Shown here in pieces: positions 18,016 through 28,152 of a stretch of DNA of 60,703 nucleotides. This stretch comes from Erwinia sp. JUb26 (GTDB lineage: Bacteria; Pseudomonadota; Gammaproteobacteria; Enterobacterales; Enterobacteriaceae), in assembly GCF_003751505.1 (NCBI RefSeq), contig NZ_RJVB01000003.1:1-60703 (forward strand), in the 5' to 3' direction. The notes under the pieces were generated by a model that searched no databases, was not told the origin of the DNA, and saw only the letters and a program-made list of their open reading frames with translations. Made by a program: the position numbers and the translations under genes. Every line of letters starts with the position of its first letter. The stretch's first letter is position 1.

Positions 18016-18834
18016 TTACAGAATTTCGCGGTAAATGGTTTCGGCAATGCCCGGCTCAAGGTTGGTGCCGATCACGCGTCCGGCGCGAGCTTTAATCGCT
18101 TCATCGGCGTTACCCATCGCCACGCCCAGGCCCACGGTTTCCAGCATGCTCAGGTCGTTGTAGTTGTCGCCAAAGGCCAGCACGTCGCTCATCTGATAGC
18201 CCTCTGCGGCCACCCATTCGGCCAGACGTTTGCCTTTGCTGTTACCCGCTTTCGCAATATCGACCTGATCGTGCCACGACCACTCGCAGGCAAGGCCGAG
18301 TTCATCCTCAACCTTCTGCGCGAAGCGCTGCAGTTCCGCCGTGTCCTGGTGAGAAACGGCAAACTTCCAGATCGACTGTGCGCTCTGCGCCGCACCGGCC
18401 AGGCTGTCAACATGCAGGAACGTCGGACGCTGGGATTCAGGCAGGGTCAGACCCCAGTTAATGGTGCGGGTCACGTGGCCGGTTTCGGCCTGATACAGCA
18501 TGGCATCATCCACATACAGCAGGCCGTGGATTGCGGCGGCGTCGAGCATTTCAATCACGCGCTGCGCCTGATCTTTTGGCAGCGGATCGGAATGTAAGAC
18601 TTTTTTCGCCTGGTAATCATACAAATAGGTGCCGTTACAGCAGATTGCAGGTGTATCCAGCGCCAGTGCCTGATAAAAAGGATGGATAGCAACATGATGG
18701 CGACCGGTGACGATCAACACTTTTACCCCGGCCTGGCGCGCTTTAGCCAGCGCTTCCAGTGACTCGGGAAGAATGGTTTTATTCGGCGTTAAAAGCGTGC
18801 CGTCCAGATCAAGGGCGATGATGCGATAGCTCAT
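18016..18834 (-). CDS. ybhA: HAD-family sugar/pyridoxal phosphate phosphatase YbhA
   Basis: A 272-residue Cof-type HAD hydrolase from the ATG at 18834, equal in length to E. coli YbhA. An open frame extends 26 codons further up, but that part has no family match. Motif I is DLDGTLLTPN near residues 9-18, motif II is VTGRHH, and the Lys/motif IV part is GNSKGKRL with AFGDNYNDLSML. E. coli YbhA acts on pyridoxal 5'-phosphate and other phosphates. Divergent from pgl. Confidence 0.93.
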   Translation of the reverse strand: MSYRIIALDLDGTLLTPNKTILPESLEALAKARQAGVKVLIVTGRHHVAIHPFYQALALDTPAICCNGTYLYDYQAKKVLHSDPLPKDQAQRVIEMLDAAAIHGLLYVDDAMLYQAETGHVTRTINWGLTLPESQRPTFLHVDSLAGAAQSAQSIWKFAVSHQDTAELQRFAQKVEDELGLACEWSWHDQVDIAKAGNSKGKRLAEWVAAEGYQMSDVLAFGDNYNDLSMLETVGLGVAMGNADEAIKARAGRVIGTNLEPGIAETIYREIL

Positions 18835-18947
18835 ATGCGTTTCCGTGACTAAATGTGAGTAAAAGAGTGTACACCCTGTGACGCCGGCCACAAAACCGAC
18901 GAACGCAATCAATGATTACGACCCCGAAGACTTAACAAGGAGCATTC

Positions 18948-19934
18948 ATGAAACACGTTGTTTATACCGCCAGCCCTGAGAGCCAGCAGATCCACGCCTG
19001 GCAGCTGAATGAGGATGGCGCGCTGACGCTGTTGCAGGTTGTCGATGCGCCGGGCCAGGTTCAGCCGATGGTGGTCAGCCCGGACAAAGCGTTCCTGTAC
19101 GTGGGCGCACGTCCGGATTTCCGCGTGCTGGCGTATAAAATTGATAGTGAAGGCAAACTGAAAGAAGCGGGGCACGCATCGCTGCCGGGCAGTCCGACCC
19201 ATATCTCCACCGATCGCGAAGGGCGCTTTATCTTCGTTGGCTCGTATAACGATGCCTGCGTCAGCGTCAGCCCGATTGGCGATAACGGCCTGCCGGGCGA
19301 ACCTGCACAGGTTGTTAAGGGCCTGGACGGCTGCCACTCGGCAAACATCGATTTCAGTAACCGGACGCTGTTTGTTCCGGCGCTGAAGCAGGATCGTATC
19401 GCGCTGTTTGAACTGGCGCAGAACGGCGAGCTGACTCCGCGCGCGCAGGCTGAGGTGAAGACCACCGCCGGTGCCGGTCCGCGCCATATGGTGTTCCATC
19501 CGAACCAGAAGTTTGCCTACTGCGTGAATGAACTGGACAGCAGCGTCGACGTCTGGGCATTGGGTGAAAAAGTCGAGAAAGTGCAAAGCCTGGATATGAT
19601 GCCGGAAGGCTTCAGCGACACGCGCTGGGCGGCCGACATTCACATCACTCCGGATGGCCGCTTCCTGTACAGCTGCGATCGCACCGCCAGCGTGATCACC
19701 GTGTTCAGCATCAGCAACGACGGCGCAACGCTGTCGATTGAAGGCTACCAGCAGACGGAAACCCAGCCGCGCGGCTTTAATATCGACAGCACCGGGCAGT
19801 ATCTGATCGCGGCAGGTCAGAAATCGCACCATATCGCGGTGTACAAAATCGCCGCGGATAACGGTCTGCTGCAGGAACTGGCGCGCTATGCGGTCGGCCA
19901 GGGACCGATGTGGGTCACCATCAGCGCGCTCTGA
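18948..19934 (+). CDS. pgl: 6-phosphogluconolactonase
   Basis: A 328-residue seven-bladed beta-propeller lactonase of the YbhE type (E. coli Pgl 331 residues), second step of the pentose phosphate pathway. Starts [21 protein letters not shown] behind a clear AAGGAG site. The conserved segments [36 protein letters not shown] and QPRGFNID are present. It ends at a terminator. Confidence 0.96.
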   Translation: MKHVVYTASPESQQIHAWQLNEDGALTLLQVVDAPGQVQPMVVSPDKAFLYVGARPDFRVLAYKIDSEGKLKEAGHASLPGSPTHISTDREGRFIFVGSYNDACVSVSPIGDNGLPGEPAQVVKGLDGCHSANIDFSNRTLFVPALKQDRIALFELAQNGELTPRAQAEVKTTAGAGPRHMVFHPNQKFAYCVNELDSSVDVWALGEKVEKVQSLDMMPEGFSDTRWAADIHITPDGRFLYSCDRTASVITVFSISNDGATLSIEGYQQTETQPRGFNIDSTGQYLIAAGQKSHHIAVYKIAADNGLLQELARYAVGQGPMWVTISAL

Positions 19935-19954
19935 TAGCCCGCTGACGGGAACGA

Positions 19955-19983
19955 AAAAGGCAATCCGGGGATTGCCTTTTTTT
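19955..19983 (+). terminator. Rho-independent terminator of pgl
   Basis: Arms GGCAATC/GATTGCC around CGGG, preceded by AAAAA and followed by seven T. It can serve either strand, but lies 22 bp beyond pgl. Confidence 0.88.
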
Positions 19984-20083
19984 ATGTGCGACGGCGGCCA
20001 GATTTAAGCCATGGCAGCGTGGGGTTGAAATCTTGCTATCCCGCAGAATCAAAGCCTGCGCGATAGCTATTCCCGAGCTTAAA

Positions 20084-20560
20084 TCAGGCGTAAATGGCGG
20101 TAATCGCCGCGCTGCCCAGCGTATGAAAATGTACGTTAAAGCCAACCATCGCCGCACTGGCGTTCTCGTCCACATCCAGCTTTTCCACGTCCAGGGCATG
20201 CACGGTGAAAATATAGCGGTGGTGTTCACCTTTCGGTGGCGCCGCGCCGCCGTAGCCAGCGCTGCCGAAGTCGGTTCGGGTTTGCAGCGACCCTGCAGGC
20301 AGTTCGGCCACGCCGGAGCCTGCACCTTCCGGCAGTTCACGGGTATCCGCAGGCAGGTTGGCTACCACCCAGTGCCACCAGCCGGAGCCGGTTGGCGCAT
20401 CGGGATCGTAGCAGGTCACCACAAAGCTTTTCGTTCCGGCCGGAACCTCATCCCACGCCAGATGCGGCGACAGATTTTCACCCTGATAACCCATGGCATT
20501 CAGTACCTGGCGCTCCGGCAGCTTATCGCCATCGTTAAAACTCGTGCTAAACAGTTTCAT
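20084..20560 (-). CDS. ybhB: YbhB, PEBP/Raf-kinase-inhibitor-like protein
   Basis: A 158-residue phosphatidylethanolamine-binding-like protein of the same length as E. coli YbhB. The anion-pocket segments DPDAPTGSGWWHWVVANLP and GEHHRYIFTVHALD are present. Molecular function in bacteria is uncertain. It is separated from curA by about 250 bp and is probably transcribed alone. Confidence 0.94.
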   Translation of the reverse strand: MKLFSTSFNDGDKLPERQVLNAMGYQGENLSPHLAWDEVPAGTKSFVVTCYDPDAPTGSGWWHWVVANLPADTRELPEGAGSGVAELPAGSLQTRTDFGSAGYGGAAPPKGEHHRYIFTVHALDVEKLDVDENASAAMVGFNVHFHTLGSAAITAIYA

Positions 20561-20693
20561 TCCTTCTCCTGTCAGTGAAGATATCAGCCATTTTCAGCCG
20601 CTCTGCGGCGGCAAAGGTCATCCCGGCTGCCTGCGCAGCCAACGCCGAAAAGGTATCACATGCCGCCGCGTTCATCAGTGAAGTATTCGTGGC

Positions 20694-20736
20694 TCATGGC
20701 TTCATCTTTATAAGCCATGAAGCCATGAAGCGATGA
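20694..20736. repeat. Inverted and tandem repeat between ybhB and curA
   Basis: Perfect 12-bp inverted arms TCATGGCTTCAT (20694-20705) and ATGAAGCCATGA (20717-20728) with 11 bp between. The right arm belongs to a run of three 8-bp units of the form GCCATGAA, the last with one change. There is no T tract. The cause is unclear; it may be a curA terminator/attenuator hairpin or a protein site. Confidence 0.6.
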
Positions 20737-20810
20737 AGCCGCGTTGTCGAGATATCTTTACCTGGGCTCATTTACTGCAACGCATACCGGGATGATACCC
20801 TTTGCCGCGT

Positions 20811-21857
20811 TTACGCTGGCGTATCGCCCGCTACCCGCACCACCACCTTGCCGAAGTTTTTCCCCTCCAGCAGGCCAATCAGCGTTTCCGGCGCGTTATC
20901 CAGGCCGTCGACCACATCTTCGCGGAACGTCAGGCGATCTTCCGCCACCCACTGGCTCATCTGGCGGAAGAATTCGTCGAAGCGGTGGCCGTAATCCTGA
21001 TTGATGATAAGGCCCTGCACGCGCAGGCGTTTACGCAGGATGGCGCTTTGCAGCAGTGGCAGGCGGTCCGGTCCTGCGGGGAGGTCGGTGCTGTTGTAAT
21101 CGGCGATCAGGCCGCAGACGGGAATGCGACCTTTGGTATTCATCAGCGGCAGCACGGCGTTAAACACTTTGCCGCCCACGCTTTCAAAATAGACGTCGAT
21201 CCCTTCCGCGCAGTGGCGACTCAGCTGCTGCGCAAGGTTGTCATCGCGATGGTCGAGGCAGCGATCGAAGCCCAGCACCTGTTCGGCGTAGCGGCATTTT
21301 TCCGCACCGCCGGCAATACCCACCACGTGGCAGCCTTTCAGTTTGGCAATCTGTCCCACCAGTGAACCCACCGCGCCGGTCGCTGCAGCCACCACTACGG
21401 TTTCACCCGGCTGCGGATTGCCGATATCCAGCAGCCCCATATAGGCGGTGAAGCCGGGCATGCCCAGAATACCCAGCGCGTGGGAAGGGTGCTTCAGCAC
21501 CGGGCCGCTGAGTTTGAACAGGTCACGACCGTCGGACAGCGAAAAATCCTGCCAGCCGCTGTTGCTGACCACCCAGTCGCCGACGGCGTAGTCGGCATGT
21601 TCTGACTGCTCGACAACCGAGACGGTGCCGCCGCACATCACTTCGCCCAGCCCGACCGGCGCAACGTAGGACGGCGCATCACTCATCCGTCCGCGCATAT
21701 ACGGGTCGAGCGATAGCCATACGGTGCGCAGCAGCACCTGGCCAGATTTTGGGGTAGGGACGTGCTGGGCTTCCAGACGGAAATTGTTTTCCGTCGGTGC
21801 GCCGTGCGGGCGTGAAGCCAGCAGGACGCGACGATTGGTTTGCTTATCTTGTGGCAT
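20811..21857 (-). CDS. curA: NADPH-dependent curcumin reductase-like oxidoreductase
   Basis: A 348-residue zinc-free medium-chain reductase. It tracks E. coli CurA (YncB, 345 residues) end to end: NRRVLLASRPHGAP, SLDPYMRGRMSD, the Rossmann glycine motif AAATGAVGSLVGQIAKLKG near residue 155, and LEGKNFGKVVVRV near the end. It reduces double bonds of alpha,beta-unsaturated ketones with NADPH. In E. coli the gene lies elsewhere, so its position after bioA is a local difference. It follows bioA by 98 bp on the same strand. Confidence 0.9.
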   Translation of the reverse strand: MPQDKQTNRRVLLASRPHGAPTENNFRLEAQHVPTPKSGQVLLRTVWLSLDPYMRGRMSDAPSYVAPVGLGEVMCGGTVSVVEQSEHADYAVGDWVVSNSGWQDFSLSDGRDLFKLSGPVLKHPSHALGILGMPGFTAYMGLLDIGNPQPGETVVVAAATGAVGSLVGQIAKLKGCHVVGIAGGAEKCRYAEQVLGFDRCLDHRDDNLAQQLSRHCAEGIDVYFESVGGKVFNAVLPLMNTKGRIPVCGLIADYNSTDLPAGPDRLPLLQSAILRKRLRVQGLIINQDYGHRFDEFFRQMSQWVAEDRLTFREDVVDGLDNAPETLIGLLEGKNFGKVVVRVAGDTPA

Positions 21858-21955
21858 AAAGGAACCTCCGCTATCTCGTGCCCGGCTTCAGTGCCGCACA
21901 CACAATGCTAAAAGCGTAGTGCATTCGGCCTGCGGCTGCCTCGCGCTGCGTGCCC

Positions 21956-23248
21956 TCAGGCGGACTTAAACAGCTGCGGATTGTCCACGGCCGCGGCGAC
22001 CGCCGCGGTCAGTCTCGCCAGTTCGGCGCGGGAAATAATATAGGGCGGCATCAGATAGATCAGGCGACCAAACGGGCGGATCCACACGCCGTTTTCCACG
22101 AAGAAGCGCTGAATGGCGGCCACGTCCACCGGTCGACGCGTTTCCACTACGCCAATCGCCCCCAGTACCCGCACGTCGGCCACTTCTGCGGCCGCTTTTA
22201 ACGGCATCAGCGCCGCATGCAGCTGCGCTTCAATCGCCGCGACCTGTTCGGGCCAGCGGTTCTCGTCAAGGATTGCCAGCGACTCCGCCGCCACCGCACA
22301 GGCCAGCGGGTTAGCCATAAACGTCGGGCCGTGCATAAAGCAGCCTGCCGCGCCGTTGCTGATGGTGTCCGCCACCTGCCGGGTGGTCAGCGTGGCGGAA
22401 AGCGTCATGGTGCCGCCGGTCAGGGCTTTGCCGACGCAGAGAATATCCGGAGCGATGCCCGCGTGCTCACAGGCGAACAGCCTGCCGGTGCGGCCAAAGC
22501 CGGTGGCGATCTCATCGGCGATCAGCAGCAGCTGATAGCGATCGCAGAGTTCCCTTACCCGCTGCAGGTAGCGTGGATGATAAAAACGCATCCCGCCCGC
22601 GCCCTGCACAATCGGCTCGAGAATCACCGCACTCAGCTGGCGATGATGGCTGACGATCAGCTGCTCCAGCGCATCGGCATCGCTTTCCCGCCACGTATCG
22701 TCAAACCGGCACTTCGGCGCGGGGGCGAACAGGTGCTCGGGCAGATAGCCCTGATACAGGCTGTGCATCGAGTTCTGCGGATCGCATACCGACATCGCCG
22801 CAAACGTATCGCCGTGATAGCCGTTGCGCAGGGTAAGAAAACGATGGCGCTTATCGCCGCGTGCCTGCCAGTACTGCAGGGCCATCTTCATCGCCACCTC
22901 AACCGCCACCGACCCGGAATCCGCCAGGAACACGCATTCCAGCTGCGCGGGCGTCATGGCGACCAGCCGACGGCAGAGTGCCACGGCCGACGGGTGCGTG
23001 ATGCCGCCGAACATCACGTGCGACATCTGCGCCATCTGGTGCTGTAACGCCTGATTCAGGCGCGGATGGTTATAGCCGTGAACCGCCGCCCACCACGATG
23101 ACATGCCGTCAACCAGCTGGCGGCCATCGGCCAGCTCCAGGCGGCATTCCTGCGCGGCGACCACCGGATAGCAGGGCAGCGGATCGCGCATTGAGGTGTA
23201 AGGGTGCCAGATATGGTCACGGTCAAAAGCAAGATCGGCTGCGTTCAT
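21956..23248 (-). CDS. bioA: Adenosylmethionine-8-amino-7-oxononanoate aminotransferase
   Basis: A 430-residue PLP enzyme that makes 7,8-diaminopelargonate in biotin synthesis. Starts near HIWHPYTSMRDPLPCYPV. The PLP lysine lies in LCVGKALTGGTMTLSATL near residue 274, and DEIATGFGRTG carries the conserved Asp. Divergent from bioBFCD across the BirA operator. Length matches E. coli BioA (429). Confidence 0.98.
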   Translation of the reverse strand: MNAADLAFDRDHIWHPYTSMRDPLPCYPVVAAQECRLELADGRQLVDGMSSWWAAVHGYNHPRLNQALQHQMAQMSHVMFGGITHPSAVALCRRLVAMTPAQLECVFLADSGSVAVEVAMKMALQYWQARGDKRHRFLTLRNGYHGDTFAAMSVCDPQNSMHSLYQGYLPEHLFAPAPKCRFDDTWRESDADALEQLIVSHHRQLSAVILEPIVQGAGGMRFYHPRYLQRVRELCDRYQLLLIADEIATGFGRTGRLFACEHAGIAPDILCVGKALTGGTMTLSATLTTRQVADTISNGAAGCFMHGPTFMANPLACAVAAESLAILDENRWPEQVAAIEAQLHAALMPLKAAAEVADVRVLGAIGVVETRRPVDVAAIQRFFVENGVWIRPFGRLIYLMPPYIISRAELARLTAAVAAAVDNPQLFKSA

Positions 23249-23253
23249 AAATC

Positions 23254-23290
23254 ACTTGTAAACCAAAAATAAAAAATTTAGTTTACAAGT
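23254..23290. promoter_or_regulatory. BirA operator between bioA and bioB
   Basis: Perfect 10-bp inverted arms ACTTGTAAAC (23254-23263) and GTTTACAAGT (23281-23290) separated by 17 bp of A/T-rich DNA. The core TTGTAAACC matches the E. coli bio operator. BirA-biotinyl-AMP binding here would repress both divergent transcripts. Confidence 0.94.
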
Positions 23291-23336
23291 ATAACCAGGC
23301 CGTGAAGACAAATGACAGACTTTTTTGGAGCAAGCA

Positions 23337-24368
23337 ATGGCAAAACGTTGGACCCTTTCACAGACGCAGGCGCTGTTTGATAAGCCGTTTCTCGAACTGA
23401 TGTTTGAAGCGCAGCAGATCCACCGCCAGCATTTTGACCCGCGTCAGGTGCAGGTCAGCACGCTGCTGTCGATCAAAACCGGGGCCTGCCCGGAGGACTG
23501 CAAGTACTGCCCGCAAAGCGCGCGTTATAAAACCGGGCTGGAATCGGAACGGCTGATGGAGGTGGAGGAGGTGCTGAACTCTGCACGTAAAGCGAAAGCC
23601 GCCGGATCCGGTCGCTTTTGCATGGGGGCGGCGTGGAAAAACCCGCACGAGCGCGATATGCCGTATCTGGAGCAGATGGTGCAGGGCGTGAAAGCGATGG
23701 GCCTGGAAACCTGTATGACCCTCGGTACGCTGAGCGAGCAGCAGGCGCAGCGGCTGGCCTCCGCCGGGCTGGATTTCTACAATCATAACCTCGACACCTC
23801 GCCCGAATTTTACGGCAGCATCATCACCACCCGCAGCTACCAGGAACGCCTGGATACCCTCGGCAAAGTCCGCGATGCCGGGATTAAAGTCTGCTCGGGG
23901 GGCATCGTCGGCCTGGGCGAAACGGTCAACGACCGCGCCGGTCTGCTGGTGCAGCTGGCGAACCTGCCGACGCCGCCGGAAAGCGTGCCGATCAATATGC
24001 TGGTAAAGGTCAAGGGCACGCCGCTGGCGGATAACGACGACGTCGATCCGTTCGATTTCATCCGCACCATTGCGGCGGCAAGAATTATGATGCCGCGCTC
24101 CCACGTGCGTCTTTCCGCCGGGCGCGAACAGATGAGCGAACAGACCCAGGCGATGTGCTTTATGGCCGGGGCAAACTCGATTTTTTACGGCTGCAAGCTG
24201 CTGACCACGCCAAACCCGGAGGAGGACAAAGACCTGATCCTGTTCCGCAAGCTGGGCCTGAATCCCCAGCATACCGGCACCCACGCCGGAGATAACGAAC
24301 AGCAGCAGGCGCTGGCAGCCCAGCTGATGACCGCCGACACCGAACAGTTTTACAACGCGGCATTGTAA
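23337..24368 (+). CDS. bioB: Biotin synthase
   Basis: A 343-residue radical SAM enzyme that inserts sulfur into dethiobiotin. The [4Fe-4S] motif is [11 protein letters not shown] near residues 50-60. The [2Fe-2S] ligands and substrate segments ([37 protein letters not shown]) are conserved. Start chosen at the ATG six bases after TTGGAG. The bioF start overlaps the stop (TAATG). Confidence 0.98.
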   Translation: MAKRWTLSQTQALFDKPFLELMFEAQQIHRQHFDPRQVQVSTLLSIKTGACPEDCKYCPQSARYKTGLESERLMEVEEVLNSARKAKAAGSGRFCMGAAWKNPHERDMPYLEQMVQGVKAMGLETCMTLGTLSEQQAQRLASAGLDFYNHNLDTSPEFYGSIITTRSYQERLDTLGKVRDAGIKVCSGGIVGLGETVNDRAGLLVQLANLPTPPESVPINMLVKVKGTPLADNDDVDPFDFIRTIAAARIMMPRSHVRLSAGREQMSEQTQAMCFMAGANSIFYGCKLLTTPNPEEDKDLILFRKLGLNPQHTGTHAGDNEQQQALAAQLMTADTEQFYNAAL

Positions 24369-25519
24369 TGAGCTGGTCGCAACGTCATCAGCAGGCGCTG
24401 GAGCAGCGCCGCCAGAACGGCCAGTACCGCCAGCGCACGGCCTGCCAGCAGGCGGATGCCCGCAGCCTGAGCATTGCAGGCACGGACTACCTCAACTTTT
24501 CTGCCAACGATTATCTCGGGCTGAGCCATCATCCGCGCATTGTGAACGCCTGGCAGCAGGGCGCGTCGCGCTTTGGCGTTGGCGCAGGCGGCTCGGCGCA
24601 TATCACCGGCTTTCGCACCCCGCAGGCGGAGCTGGAGCAACAGCTGGCCGAATGGCTGGGTTATCCCCGCGCACTGCTGTTTATCTCCGGCTTTGCCGCC
24701 AATCAGGCGGTCATCGCCGCGCTGGCGGGCAAAGCCGACCGCATCCTGGCCGACAGGCTTAGCCACGCCTCGCTGCTGGAGGCCGCCAGCCACAGCCCGG
24801 CGACGCTGCGCCGCTTTGCCCATAACCAGCCGCAGGCGCTGGCCGCGCGGCTGGCTGGGCCGTGCAGCGGCGAAACGCTGGTGGTTACGGAAGGGGTCTT
24901 CAGCATGGACGGCGACAGCGCGCCGCTGGCGGCGCTGCATCAGCTGGCGCAGCAGCATGACGCCTGGCTGCTGGTGGATGACGCCCACGGTATCGGCGTC
25001 TGCGGTGAACAGGGGCGCGGCAGCTGCTGGCAGCAGGGGATCCGGCCGGAGCTGCAAATCATCACCTTTGGTAAAGCGTTCGGCGTCAGCGGCGCGGCGC
25101 TGCTCTGCGACGATAACACCGCCGAGTTTATGCTGCAGTTTGCCCGCCACCTGATCTACAGCACCGCCATGCCCCCCGCGCAGGTCTGTGCGTTACAGGA
25201 GGCGCTGCGCTGCGTGCAACAGGGTGACGACCTGCGCCAGCGCCTGCTGGAGAATATCGCCCGCTTTCGCGCCGGAGCCGCCGGCCTGCGCTGGCAGATG
25301 ATGAATTCCGACAGTGCCATTCAGCCACTGCTGGTGGGGGAGGAAGGGGCTGCCGTGGAACTGGCTGCGCGACTGCGGCAGCAGGGCTGCTGGGTGAGCG
25401 CGATTCGCCCGCCGACCGTCCCGCCCGGCACCGCGCGTCTGCGCATCACGCTGAGCGCGGCGCATCTGGCGGATGATATCGATCGCCTGCTGGAGGTGCT
25501 GCATGCTACAGGCGATTGA
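24368..25519 (+). CDS. bioF: 8-amino-7-oxononanoate synthase
   Basis: A 383-residue PLP enzyme that joins pimeloyl-ACP and alanine. The motifs [32 protein letters not shown] and the PLP-lysine segment [14 protein letters not shown] near residue 236 are visible. It overlaps bioB at its start and bioC by 17 bp at its end, so translation is coupled. Confidence 0.98.
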   Translation: MSWSQRHQQALEQRRQNGQYRQRTACQQADARSLSIAGTDYLNFSANDYLGLSHHPRIVNAWQQGASRFGVGAGGSAHITGFRTPQAELEQQLAEWLGYPRALLFISGFAANQAVIAALAGKADRILADRLSHASLLEAASHSPATLRRFAHNQPQALAARLAGPCSGETLVVTEGVFSMDGDSAPLAALHQLAQQHDAWLLVDDAHGIGVCGEQGRGSCWQQGIRPELQIITFGKAFGVSGAALLCDDNTAEFMLQFARHLIYSTAMPPAQVCALQEALRCVQQGDDLRQRLLENIARFRAGAAGLRWQMMNSDSAIQPLLVGEEGAAVELAARLRQQGCWVSAIRPPTVPPGTARLRITLSAAHLADDIDRLLEVLHATGD

Positions 25520-26261
25520 TAAACAGGCGGTTGCCGTCGCCTTTGGTCGCGCCGCATCAGGTTATAACCAGCACGCCGAGCTTCAGCGGCTGTGCGGGGA
25601 GCGGCTGATGACGCTGGCGAGGCGTGGGAGCGCAATGCAGGTGCTGGACGCGGGCTGTGGAACCGGCTGGTTCAGCCAGTGCTGGCAGCAGAACGGCCAT
25701 CGGGTGACCGCGCTGGATCTGTCAGCCGAGATGCTGCGCCAGGCGGAATCCTCGGCGGTGGCGTCGCATTATCGGCAGGGCGACATCGAAGCGCTGCCGT
25801 TCGCCGACGCCAGCTTCGACCGCTGCTGGAGCAATCTTGCCGTGCAGTGGTGCAGCGATCTGCGCCAGGGGCTGAGCGAGCTGTATCGGGTGACCCGCCC
25901 GGGTGGACAGGTACTGTTTTCAACCCTCGAAGCCGGATCGCTGCACGAGGTAACGGCCGCGTGGCAGGCGCTGGGATCGGCGGCACCGATTAACCCGCAG
26001 CTGACCGCAGACGATGTCGCGCAGGCCGCAGCGGGGATGAATATCCAGCTGCACCGTCTGACCCTGACGCTGGCCTATCCCGATGCGCTGAGCGCTATGC
26101 GTTCGCTGAAGGGCACGGGCGTGGGCCATTTGCATCAGGGGCGCGCCGGAGCCTTTCTCAACCGGCAACGACTAGAGCAGCTTGAGCAGGTATGGCGCCG
26201 TGATGAGCGCGGCTGCCTGCTGAGCTGGAAACTGATCTTAGGAGTGATTGAACGTGAGTAA
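25503..26261 (+). CDS. bioC: Malonyl-ACP O-methyltransferase
   Basis: A 252-residue SAM-dependent methyltransferase that masks malonyl-ACP to begin pimelate synthesis. The SAM motif is [15 protein letters not shown] near residue 44, and WSNLAVQWC and [13 protein letters not shown] are BioC-typical. The ATG at 25503 gives the family N-terminus [18 protein letters not shown]. The frame is open a little further upstream inside bioF, without family support. Confidence 0.96.
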   Translation: MLQAIDKQAVAVAFGRAASGYNQHAELQRLCGERLMTLARRGSAMQVLDAGCGTGWFSQCWQQNGHRVTALDLSAEMLRQAESSAVASHYRQGDIEALPFADASFDRCWSNLAVQWCSDLRQGLSELYRVTRPGGQVLFSTLEAGSLHEVTAAWQALGSAAPINPQLTADDVAQAAAGMNIQLHRLTLTLAYPDALSAMRSLKGTGVGHLHQGRAGAFLNRQRLEQLEQVWRRDERGCLLSWKLILGVIERE

Positions 26262-26925
26262 ACGCTGGTTTGTTACCGGAACCGATACTGAAATAGGCAA
26301 AACAACCGCCAGCTGCGCGCTGCTGCAGGCCGCCAGTGCGGCGGGCTATCGCTGTGCGGGCTATAAGCCGGTTGCCTCTGGCTGCGAAGTCACGCCCGAG
26401 GGGCTGCGCAACGAGGATGCGCTGCTGCTGCAGCGATATGCCAGCGTTGAATTACCCTACGAAACGGTCAACCCGCTGGCGTTTCTTGAACCTACCTCGC
26501 CGCATATCGTCAGTGCGGAAGAGCAGCGTCCCATCGCCTTCAGCCAGCTTTCTGCCGGGCTGGCATCGGTAGTGCAGCGTGCAGACTGGGTGCTAACGGA
26601 AGGCGCAGGAGGCTGGTTTACCCCGCTCTCGGAGGATCACACCATTGCCGACTGGGTGGTGCAGGAGCAGCTGCCGGTGATTCTGGTGGTAGGGATTAAG
26701 CTGGGCTGCATCAATCACGCGCTGCTGACCGCGCAGGCGATTAAGGCCAGCGGATTGCCGCTGGTGGGGTGGATTGCCAACGGCATACAGCCCGCCGGCA
26801 AGCGCCACGCGGAGTACATGGCGACGCTGCGTCGGCTGCTGCCCGCGCCGCTGCTGGGCGAGATCCCCTATCTGCCCGATGAAACACAGCGGGAAAGCCT
26901 GGGACAGTATCTGTCGCTGCCGTAA
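26254..26925 (+). CDS. bioD: Dethiobiotin synthetase
   Basis: A 223-residue ATPase that closes the ureido ring of dethiobiotin. The P-loop is TGTDTEIGKTTASCALL near residue 9, and EGAGGWFTPL and LGCINHALLTAQAI are conserved. The start is GTG at 26254, giving [13 protein letters not shown] as in E. coli, and overlapping the bioC stop by 8 bp. Last gene of bioBFCD. A GC-rich hairpin (26933-26949) follows. Confidence 0.96.
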   Translation: MSKRWFVTGTDTEIGKTTASCALLQAASAAGYRCAGYKPVASGCEVTPEGLRNEDALLLQRYASVELPYETVNPLAFLEPTSPHIVSAEEQRPIAFSQLSAGLASVVQRADWVLTEGAGGWFTPLSEDHTIADWVVQEQLPVILVVGIKLGCINHALLTAQAIKASGLPLVGWIANGIQPAGKRHAEYMATLRRLLPAPLLGEIPYLPDETQRESLGQYLSLP

Positions 26926-26987
26926 GGGCAGACGCCCCAACGCGGGGCGCGGGAGTAACGCCGGGATGCCATCGTCGGTAACCCGGC

Positions 26988-27704
26988 TCAGGCCGTCAGC
27001 CAGGTATTGACCACGCCCTCATCCAGCAGCGCCATTTTGCCGTGGGCGACGTTGCGTCCGCGGTGCAGCAGCAGGAAATAATCGGCCACCCGGCGGATAA
27101 ACGACAGGCGCTGTTCCAGCAGCAGTATAGTCATGCCGAAATCATGGTTCAGCCGGTGTATCAGATTGCCCATTTCCTCTTCCAGCCACGGCGACATACC
27201 TTCGGTGGGATCGTCCAGGATCAGCAGTTTGGGTTGTAGCACCAGCGCGCGTGCCAGCGCCAGATGCTGCTGCTGGTCGAGAGGCAGCTCGCCACTGCGC
27301 TGCTGGCGCAGCGAATAGAGCGCCGGAAACAGATCGTAGACCATCTGCGGGATCGCCCGGTGGCGTTCCTGCCCGGCCCCGGCCAGCAGGGCGATTTGCA
27401 GGTTCTCTTCCACGCTAAGCTGCGAAAAAATCTGCCTGCCCTGCGGAACATAGCCAATGCCGAGAGCGGCGCGGCGCTCCACCGGCTGCAGCAGCAGATC
27501 CTGCGGCGGCAGGTTGCCCTCCTGCCAGATCATCGACCCGCTATTGATCGGCAGGTGGCCCATAATGCAGTTAACCAGCGTGGTCTTCCCCATCCCCGGG
27601 CGACCAATGATACCGGTACAGGTGCCGGGGGTAAGATCGAGGTCCACATCCCACAGAATATGGTTTTGCCCATAAAATTGATTAATTGAACGTAAACTCA
27701 GCAT
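26988..27704 (-). CDS. Orphan ABC transporter ATPase, UrtE/LivF-like
   Basis: A 238-residue ATPase that looks like the second ATPase of urea or branched-chain amino acid importers (MLSLRSINQFYGQNHILWDVDLDL resembles UrtE). Walker A is GRPGMGKTT near residue 36, Walker B LLILDDPTEGMSP near 160. The signature motif, normally LSGGQ, reads ELPLDQQQHLALARAL, so it has lost the Ser-Gly-Gly core. No permease or binding-protein gene lies nearby. It may be a remnant of a urt operon or may pair with distant partners. It has its own 800-bp upstream spacer shared with uvrB. Confidence 0.75.
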   Translation of the reverse strand: MLSLRSINQFYGQNHILWDVDLDLTPGTCTGIIGRPGMGKTTLVNCIMGHLPINSGSMIWQEGNLPPQDLLLQPVERRAALGIGYVPQGRQIFSQLSVEENLQIALLAGAGQERHRAIPQMVYDLFPALYSLRQQRSGELPLDQQQHLALARALVLQPKLLILDDPTEGMSPWLEEEMGNLIHRLNHDFGMTILLLEQRLSFIRRVADYFLLLHRGRNVAHGKMALLDEGVVNTWLTA

Positions 27705-28129
27705 CTTGCACTCTCCTCCAGACAGTATCCGATTGCACCCGTGTCGCAGGCGATTTAGCTGGTGTATTAATTAACAAGCAATTAACGGGCCATCTCTCAA
27801 TACCGCTGGAAAAGTCAGTTAAATGTCTACTCCACGACGCTATTTGTCAGAAACATTAAACAATTTCTCTCGGCAATCAGCGCGCTGCACTTTGTTAGTG
27901 CTCGCGGCTAATCAATCGTGGTGCAACTGCTGCGTGAAATAGCAGGACGGGGCTCAAGGGGGAACGGCGCGAGCGCTTAAAATTCCTACTGGCTATGCAT
28001 AATTCCGGGTTTTCTTATCCAAAAAGGGACGTTGGAGCGTGAAAAAAAAATCAAAAAAAAATATTTAGCGACGGTTATGAGCGATGGGGACGATTTATAC
28101 ACATCAGACGCCTCAAGCGCTGTAATCAG

Positions 28130-28152
28130 TTATCCACCATAACTGTGGATAA
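28130..28152. promoter_or_regulatory. Inverted pair of DnaA boxes upstream of uvrB
   Basis: TTATCCACC (28130-28138) faces TGTGGATAA (28144-28152), giving perfect 8-bp arms TTATCCAC/GTGGATAA; the second is a consensus DnaA box. A further near-box TGGGGATAA lies at 28353-28361. The E. coli uvrB far-upstream promoter region also has DnaA binding sites, so this arrangement appears conserved. Confidence 0.75.

Noticed and set aside
18835..18912. 26-codon N-terminal extension of YbhA
   Set aside because: No family support; the ATG at 18834 gives the 272 residues seen in E. coli.
18909..19832. 307-codon minus-strand frame opposite pgl
   Set aside because: Pgl matches its family throughout, and the antisense frame has no family features.
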